In this document: positions 56,908 through 64,000 of the stretch, in pieces
Numbering within the stretch: position 1 is the stretch's first letter
Layout: every line of letters begins with the position of its first letter
Source: Armigeres subalbatus
Lineage: Eukaryota > Arthropoda > Insecta > Diptera > Culicidae
Length of the DNA stretch: 64,000 bases
Assembly (NCBI RefSeq): GCF_024139115.2
Contig: NC_085140.1
Coordinates: forward strand, 158,498,452 to 158,562,451
Direction: 5' to 3'
The notes under the pieces: model-generated
Databases searched by the model: none
What the model saw: only the letters and a program-made list of their open reading frames with translations
What the model was told of the DNA's origin: nothing
Position numbers and translations under genes: made by a program

Positions 56908-57209
56908 TTTTTGAGCGCGAGTGGTGATCGCAAAAGTGCTGAGTGCGTATTCAAATCGCCAAAACATTTTGAGCGTGAGTGGTGCTCGCAAAAGTGCTCA
57001 GTGCGTATCCAAATCGCTAACACATTTTAAGTACGAGTGGTGCTGCAAAAGTGCGCAGTGCGTATCCAAATCGCTAAAACATTTTGAGCGCCAGTGGTGG
57101 TCGCAAAAGTGCTGAGTGCGTATCCAAATCGCTAAAACATTTTGAGCGCGAGTTGTCCTCGCAATAGTACTTAGTGCGTATTCAAATCGCTAAAACATTT
57201 TGAGCGCGA
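56908..57209. repeat. 58-bp satellite, about five copies (left block)
   Basis: Unit: GAGCGCGAGTGGTGCTCGC, then AAAAGTGCTGAGTGCGTATC and CAAATCGCTAAAACATTTT. Resumes at 57752-57890 in phase after the MITE. GAGCGCGAGTGGTGCTCGC is itself a near-palindrome. Confidence 0.85.
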
Positions 57210-57751
57210 CCCGAGTAGACGAAAATAGCTCAATAATATCAAATGTTGATAAGATAGCAAAATGAGATATGGACATGATTGATATAAGAGATAAAAGATC
57301 AGACGATAATATCAAAATTTTGCACTAAAATATCATTAGAAGATCAAGTTATGTTATTTGTAATAAGTGATCAATATCATGTGCCATTAGTTTGTTCTTA
57401 TCCATAGCATATCGTGATGTTTAAATGATATTTCGGTGCAAATTTTTGATATTGTTGCCTGTTCTTTTATCTCTTAGGGTAAACTGGGGTAAAATGCACC
57501 CCCGGGGCAAAACGACCTTTTGGAAGTTTTGGCGGTTTTACAGACATATTTCCAAGAATGTTTACTGCTAGATTCGTAGTTCGAGATCCGAACTATATGC
57601 GCTGTAGTAAATACTCTCGAAAAATTGCCGAAAATGTCCTCAAAAACGTCAAAGGGTCGTTTTGCCCCGGGGGTGCATATTACCCCAGTTTCCCCTATAT
57701 CAATCAAGTCCATATCATGTTTTGTTATTCTGTTCATGGCTTCTGCCCGGG
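57210..57751. mobile_element. MITE with CCCGAG ends inside the 58-bp satellite
   Basis: Left CCCGAGTAGACGAAAAT, right CATGGCTTCTGCCCGGG. Removing it joins GAGCGCGA to GTGGTGCTCGC in the satellite, with GA duplicated. Inner arms AGATAAAAGATCAG and ATATCAAAATTTTGCAC pair with 57445-57475. A relative lies at 62118-62331. Confidence 0.7.
57477..57695. mobile_element. MITE, GGGTAAACTGGGG ends, TA duplication, nested
   Basis: The 219-bp element has arms of about 42 bp: GGGTAAACTGGGGTAAAATG then CACCCCCGGGGCAAAACGAC, mirrored at 57650-57695. TA lies on both sides. The host MITE reads CTCTTATATCAATC once it is removed. Confidence 0.85.
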
Positions 57752-57890
57752 GAGTGGTGCTCGCAAATGTGCGCAGTGCGTATTCAAACCGCTAAAACAT
57801 TTTGACCGCGAGTGGTGCTCGCGAAAGTTCTCGGTGAGTATTAAATTAGCTGAAATATTTTGAGCGTGAGAGGTGCTCTGTACGTATTAG
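57752..57890. repeat. 58-bp satellite, right block
   Basis: About 2.4 copies (GAGTGGTGCTCGCAAATGTG ...) continue the array from 56908-57209. Confidence 0.8.
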
Positions 57891-58154
57891 AATCGATGAA
57901 AAAAGTATCAACATAAACAAAATGCAAACACCTGAAGAAAATATGTTTGAGCTTCATTGTACCTGTTTCTGAGACTAGTGACGATTGGTGCGAGCACAGT
58001 CAACAGGAGGAAGACACCTCGTTGAAAAGACAATTCAGTGGATAATGACAAGAGCAAAAGAAATACACGAAAATGAAAATTTATTCAAAATTGAGTTGTT
58101 TTCACTCACTTAGCACTAGGTAGTTTGGCTTAAGCCATGGGACAAGCGAGCGTG

Positions 58155-59010
58155 GGACATACAGGGGTTAGACAAAAAGGTTGAGATAGGCAAAAATTTG
58201 TCGAAGTTCAAATCAGCATAACTTTGCGTAGAATGATCCGATTTTGATGAAACTGGGACCATTGGACGCGGAAACTCTTCTAGTATGCTGTTCCCATGCA
58301 AAACCTTAGACTGACTACCTGACTAATGCTGGCTGCAGATCAAAAATACGTTAGGTATACGCAGAGATATGGCCATTTTCGTGAAAATGGTACGGAATTG
58401 ACCATACACCCTGAACAAATGTCACTTTTGCAGAACACCTGGAACCTGTTACAAATTGGCCAAAGAGACTTACAGTTCTTAAAATATATCTTTGATAAAG
58501 ATCCTATATTCATCGTCTTGGAAAAACATGAATTTTGACACCCATATATGCATGGTTCCAGATGGTGCCAAAACCGGTTCTTCCTGGAAGGCCCTTGGAA
58601 CCTGCTATAAGGGTGGCAGTGGACACTATCATTCTGGAAATGTTTCTGTAATCATTGTCTCGCAAAGCCATGAAGATAGATACTCATATTCGCATTATTC
58701 CGATCTGTTATCATTTCATCATGTTCCCGGAACCGTTTTTACGGAAATGACCATATCTCTGCGTAGTTTTTAAGAACTCTCGATCTACAGGCACCATTCT
58801 TTGGCTTAATAGTTCTAGTTTTTGGAGAAAGCATAAAAAATGATAAAAGTAAACGTCATATAAAATGACAAGCAGTGGAAAAAATGCATCTTGAACATAC
58901 CCTCGAAAAACCCGGAACATCTCCGGTGACCAAGGGCCAATTTGAGGTTGTACAGAGAGACAGTGTACTAGAAGAGTTTCCGCTTCTGATGGTCCTTATC
59001 AAAATCGGTT
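58155..59010. repeat. Inverted-repeat element of the GTTAGACAAAAAG family
   Basis: The left part has GGGGTTAGACAAAAAGGTTG and CCGATTTTGATGAAACTGGG, then GCGGAAACTCTTCTAGTA. The right part at 58965-59010 carries the inverse (TACTAGAAGAGTTTCCGC ... CTTATCAAAATCGG). Inner blocks ACGCAGAGATATGGCCATTT and GACCATATCTCTGCGTAG also pair. It is a diverged non-autonomous DNA element; the right tip is missing. A left-end fragment is at 17536-17640. Confidence 0.6.
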
Positions 59011-59219
59011 TGTTTGTACTCACTGAATGAATTTTATTTAATTGTTAAATATTGTGAAAAATAAAAGAGCAGATTTTTTTTCCAACTGTGTAGCACATCA
59101 CTGCCCGTAGGACATTTTTTAAATATTTGTATAGACCGATACTGAACATTTACATATTTTATTCTCTAAGTTAAATATACTCTAAAATGTTACAAATATA
59201 ATCTACCTCATAGAAAATT

Positions 59220-59470
59220 GACCCGACGAAATCGGCTACGAATCGACCGACTATTCCACCATTGCTTATTGAAATTTCACAAGCATCGGCCGGTAGTGCC
59301 GATTTTTACGAACTAAATCGGTTGATTCGTCATTCGTTGAAATTGGTGTCTACGAAAGTCCACTATTAAACAAGCTATTTCGTCGGAAGTGGTTAACTAA
59401 CCCACGCCTGTGTTATAAGCGTATGTTGCAACAATCGGCCGATTGTACCCGACGAAATCGGTCGATTCCA
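59220..59470. repeat. Repeats of CCCGACGAAATCGG
   Basis: CCCGACGAAATCGG occurs at 59222 and 59449 with an inverted TTTCGTCGG at 59388. Possibly a degraded MITE. Confidence 0.45.
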
Positions 59471-59650
59471 GCTGTCAAATTTTCTCCGTGGTAATATATA
59501 AAAATTGAACCTGAAGTTTGGCAACCTTGTAAATTCCATCAGTGGTGATCTAATCTTGATTGAGTTTTCTACGTCTACTGTTAAAAGTTACCCCAAGTTT
59601 TCTGCCGGCAAAGCGACAAAAGTAGAGTGCCTATATGTACTACGTTTGGA

Positions 59651-59878
59651 TTAAGGTGAACCGCGTTATAATCCAATTTCAACGCTTTCATACATGTCCA
59701 ACAGCAATCGCCAGGCAACACCCGAAAACAGTGTCACATGTTTGTTCCGTAGACACATACACGAAATAATGACAATCAGATGTGCGGATGAACTACGAGA
59801 TGTTGACATTTGTGCCGTCAAAATGCGAGGTCACCAATTGCGGCAGTCACGTTTGGACTTTGCTGTGATTCTCCTTAA
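59651..59878. mobile_element. Possible short element, TTAAGGTG to CCTTAA
   Basis: Shares its first 35 or so bases with 12573, and ends CTCCTTAA. Only the outer six bases are inverted, so the call is weak. Confidence 0.35.
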
Positions 59879-62117
59879 GTGCTACCAAAAACATTGAGCC
59901 AACAAATAACAATTTCAATGCTATCGATTTCCCACACCTGTAGGCATGGAAAAGCTCTTGTTGAAACCTGATGCTTCAGCTCCATTAAACTTTCCCTCGT
60001 GACATGAACAAAAAAAGTTACAGTCCCCGCGAAACACGCTATTCGACTCGAACGCAGACAAATAATTCAATTACGTGTTCCTTCGAGACTTTGAATTATC
60101 CTTGCGAACCATAGCACCACCGGGGTGCTATCTTATCGATCTTTATTGTTAGTAAAAGTCTCTTCTCGGAAGGTACCTTTGTTTACCCGAATGGTTAAAT
60201 TAGCGAGAGAGTGTCTACGTTACGTAGTGCCATTAGAGCGTAAATTATTGCCACCCTCCACCGCCTGTAGCCGACTTTGCCCAGTTCAGCTTGAATACAA
60301 CTGAAGGACATCAGAATTTGCCGAAGCCCGACATTCCAAGAAATGTTTTGATCAGCTAAATAAAAAGGGGGAAAAGATGATTTGTCACGTGAATGCATTC
60401 TTCTCAGAATGAAAAGAAAACGCGTTTTCGTGATTGGGTGACAACTTGGGAAAGTTCATTTCTTATTTTATTTTTCAAAATTCATAAAAGCTGGTCACAA
60501 AAAACGTTTAATATCTTCGAATCTACAGTTTTGCAAAACTGCAGACAATAACAGAAATAAACTGACCCAAATTGTCTCAATATGCCAACGAATATTTTTA
60601 TGTATTCTCTATTATCCGTTGTGTCACATGAGCACAACATCAAGTTATAACGGAAACCGTTTTATGTATCATATAAATTTATTCCGTTTTACATCTGTGA
60701 TATGCCTATTCCATACCATCATCGCTTTGTTAAAATAAAATTAAGGAATATTAAGAACAATTTCACCAGTCGTTTTAAAATACGGCCACCCTTATTTGAT
60801 AAACAAACACTTGAATAAATTCACCTATTGTTGTTGTCGCCTTTATTATGCATTAAGAAAGGAATAAGAATGTAAAAAAGCAACGAAAATTAAATTAAAA
60901 ATTCTTCTTACATTCAATTACTTTAATAATACTCGTAGCCGACTTTCTTACAATGTTTCGAATAGGTCGATTTGTAGACTGATGTTCTCGTCGAATACAA
61001 CTTGTTAGGAGTCAACCGGTTGTATACTATTTCAGACCAAAATTTTGTATAAATTCACACCATAAATAGACCGTGGGTGAAGTTACCCTAAGACAAAGGG
61101 GTTTCGTCATTGTTTTGGAAGACGGTGGCTTCCGCTCGTCATCAGGCAGCAGACGCGCGCGAGCAGTGCAGGAAACTGTGCGGCGGGAGGCAAACGTCTT
61201 CCCGGGCACGCACGTATATGAATATATTATAGGAATATGGCGGCCCACGGTTCTTGGCGTAAAATTAACATAATAATAATAACAATAACAGTAACAGTCA
61301 GTAGTATTAGGCGTTCCGTATACTGGGTATGGCACCTACCACTAATACTGCCGTGAGTTCATGTAAGGTGGATCCAAGGAGGAAAAACTCAATAACGTTG
61401 TTCTACATGGCATGCGACACAGTCACCTCTGTTTTGGCACATTCATGCCATTGAACCGCGTACGAAATTACAGATTTAGGGAGGGAGTATTTGCGGGCCC
61501 CTGAAGGAATGCTTGATGATTCGGTGTGTTGAAGGAACATTGTTAGGAAAGCGTGACTGAGATTTCATGTGTTGATTTCTGTGTCAATAATACGATGTTC
61601 CTTTGGAAGATATTCGGAGTTTGCTGTGATGGGATAATGTACGCGTAAAAATGGATAAAGAGTCTTCAATATACCTGCATTGCAGATTCTAAAGAAGTCA
61701 TAAAATTTCATGACGGTTACGGAAAGTCATTACAATTGATTTCTGCTTCCATCAGTGCGAAACGATCTCGTAATGGATTACTTTATTCAATTGTATAAAA
61801 AATATAAACCTCATTTTATTAGCTAAGTTAAGGTTTTGTTCTTCAGATTTTCGGATGTTCGATGAACTGTGCAAATCTTGTTTACACTAAGTGAACGTAA
61901 AGGCTATATATCCACTACAAAAAAAAACTTTTTTTAGCGTTTTTATGTATGTTGTGTCATAATTCCATTAATTCGCAACAAGGTGCATTCGAGGCGAGTT
62001 CATTACCACTTTGAAAAATTGCCCGATCGGTCGTTGCTTTCCGATGTTATTGCAAAATCACAGTTTCTTTTTCCTAAAACCTTCTTGAAGATAATAGCTC
62101 ATCAAAAATAAAACTAG
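59879..62117. other. Unassigned stretch; (AAT)n-like microsatellite at 61270-61300
   Basis: AT-rich apart from a GC-richer patch at 61080-61260 where short frames overlap on both strands without domains. Not called as coding. Confidence 0.35.
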
Positions 62118-62331
62118 ACATTGACAACAAAACATGATATGAACTTGTTTGAAATAAGAGTAAAAATAACAAGCGGAACAACAATAATTTGCACCGAAAT
62201 ATCATAAAGTCAGGTTTTGCCATTAACAAGAACTTATCAATATCTTGAGCTATTAGTGCTTGTTATTTTTACTCTAATTTCTAACAAGTTCATATAATGT
62301 TGTGTTATCAATATCACGGCTTCTGCTCGGG
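62118..62331. mobile_element. MITE related to 57210-57751
   Basis: The arms ATGATATGAACTTGTTTGAA and AGAGTAAAAATAACAAGC on the left pair with 62250-62310 on the right. The right end ACGGCTTCTGCTCGGG matches the relative at 57735-57750; the left tip is lost. Confidence 0.65.
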
Positions 62332-62504
62332 ACTCGACAAAGCATCATCGCCGCTAGGTGATTTTTTTCCTATGTAATTCGGCCACAAAAATCTTCAATT
62401 TACAATGATTTTTTGGGACAATTTTTAGCGTGGTATGTCTTAAAAAAATCTTGACAAAAATAGGTCACAACCTGCCGAAGCCGTCGTTTCCTCCATATAG
62501 CAGG
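62332..62504. other. Fragment of the GGGGAACAGACGG MITE and flank
   Basis: ACAACCTGCCGAAGCCGTCG near 62467 is one arm of the family at 44811-44998. Confidence 0.4.
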
Positions 62505-62640
62505 CCTGGTATCGAGTCACTTTTTAGTGACTTGTCACTATTTTGAGTCTAGTCACTAAAAAGTCACTATTTGTATCCAAAAGTCACTAAAGTCACTATT
62601 TTTCGGAAAATGGTCACTAATGTCACTATTATTATCAGGG
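62505..62640. mobile_element. Lone end of the hAT-like element (AGTCACT repeats)
   Basis: CAGGCCTGGTATCGAGTCAC at about 62510 is followed by many AGTCACT motifs, matching the left end of 1392-3789. No opposite end is found before the window ends. Confidence 0.65.
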
Positions 62641-64000
62641 TGAAGGTATGTATAAAAGTTAGACAAAAAAAATCATGGTTTTGAGCTACAAAGCTCACAT
62701 AAATTATGTTTCGGTTCTAAGGACGAGTGATACTTGGATAAACACACCGATCTATAAGAAGCATACGCATTTTTGGGATGTAAAAGTTTACCGCCGCCGG
62801 GAGTGACAATGGATCAAATAGAGGTGAGAATAGATTACTGTTCCAAATACATAGAATGCTTGTATATGAGGACAAGAAAACTGAAGTATAAGTGACCTTT
62901 TTGAACGATTTTGTTATCTGACCTCCACACTGTCGGTGAGGGCGCAGACCCATTCTCACCCCCTGACCCACTGTCACCCCTGACAATGCGATTGAATTGC
63001 ATTCCGTATATATTGGATTCGCTCCATTTGATATTTCAAAACATTATACGGGGACTTCAATATTATCCGATGACAAACTTATATAGTCGAAGTAAATAAA
63101 CAAAGTACATCTTATCGGAAAATTTAGTAAACAAGTAATAATTAAAGAATGAAGATTAACATAAGAAAGATCATACACACAACACACAGCAGATTTTACC
63201 CTTGAACATTGGTGGAGCCAGAGGTGGGCACCATTCGTCGCAAGCAGGCTGTAGTTCACAACGGCAGCGTTCTTGCGCCAAGTGGTGACCTTGTGCCAAT
63301 AACTGACCCCACCAGTAGTAATACTTAACTGCTAGATGAATGCAAAGAGAATAAAAACAAAAACAAGAATACAAGGTATTCATTAATTTCTCGGTTAATT
63401 TGAACTTTCACAGCTTTTTAAAAAACCACTTGAATTTTTTTGGATTTTTTTTTGTTAATTTTTGTCGTGGGGTTAATAACTCATAGTTTTATTGACGCTA
63501 ATGGTTATAATCGACTAAAAGCCAACCGTGTAAAAAAAGAACTGGGTGTACACATTGCTGTTTATATTGAATGCATTTTCAGAAGGCAAAATGATTGACT
63601 TAGTTTTGGCCACACTTTTCCACTGCGTAGTCCTATGTGCATCAAGAAGAATAATGAGCGATTAAAGTGTCGATGACAGAAAATACATTATGATTGTTAA
63701 ATGGTTGTTAAATCCGCCTTGCAACCCTTCGAGATAAACCTCGAAAAAAAAAGTAGAGCAAGTTATTTCAGAAGTGATTCTGGCATAAGCCACCAAATTC
63801 AAAACTTTTTGATTGAAATTATTTCAGAAATATCACATTTTTTAAAAAGATTATGTTAATGGCCAATTAAGAATAGATGCCCAAAAAACTAGTCTGGAGG
63901 TTGTGGAAATCTAACATAATGCTGTGAAAAGGAACCACTTGACTAAGCACGTCTTACCTGTCAGTTTGCTTGGAGCTCAATGAGGAAGAGATATTCTGGG
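62641..64000. other. Unassigned AT-rich end of the window
   Basis: No gene or bounded repeat seen. Confidence 0.35.

Noticed and set aside
1..64000. Endogenous viral elements, which are common in Aedes genomes
   Set aside because: No open frame shows recognisable viral polymerase, capsid or glycoprotein motifs.

Overview
This window looks like non-genic, repeat-packed DNA from an Aedes (Stegomyia) mosquito, most likely Aedes aegypti or a close relative. The case rests on two SINEs that read like the Aedes family Feilai, on RTE-, Jockey- and I-type retrotransposon remains of mosquito type, and on many short TA-flanked inverted-repeat elements (MITEs). I find no intact host protein-coding gene, tRNA, rRNA or CRISPR array. 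Nearly every long open frame is either a decayed transposon frame or an accident of a tandem array. The species call is from memory of these families, not from a database search.

Layout. 0.4-5.1 kb: a 4.8 kb TA-flanked transposon split by a 2.4 kb hAT-like element that itself carries a MITE and SINE sequence. 5.4-10.3 kb: a Jockey-type endonuclease remnant, Feilai-like SINEs, a second tRNA-derived SINE, MITEs and two tandem arrays of about 146 bp. 10.3-26.3 kb: mostly AT-rich unassigned DNA with scattered MITEs, an I-type reverse transcriptase relic and a 1.39 kb TA-flanked element. 26.3-30.7 kb: a nearly full-length RTE retrotransposon on the minus strand, bounded by a 13-bp target duplication and split by a three-element nest. 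31.4-35.2 kb: a DNA transposon with terminal inverted repeats of about 0.5 kb and a broken DDE-type transposase. 35.4-36.9 kb: another inverted-repeat element holding a satellite and two small foldbacks. 37.6-39.8 kb: a truncated RTE copy split by a poly(A)-tailed 1.7 kb retroelement. 40-57 kb: MITEs, Helitron-like ends, two 23-bp quasi-palindromic minisatellites, two satellites of about 150 bp and a 58-bp satellite interrupted by a nested MITE pair. 57.9-64 kb: inverted-repeat fragments and AT-rich DNA.

The main value of the window is its insertion history. Target-site duplications date many insertions relative to one another. The strongest leads are: two unrelated 23-bp minisatellites with the same 8-4-8-3 inverted-repeat geometry; a pair of CTCG-ended MITEs with 4-bp duplications that share a motif with the long inverted repeats of the neighbouring transposon; a tail-to-tail Helitron pair inside one minisatellite; and an ORF-less poly(A) retroelement whose 5' end resembles that of the RTE element.
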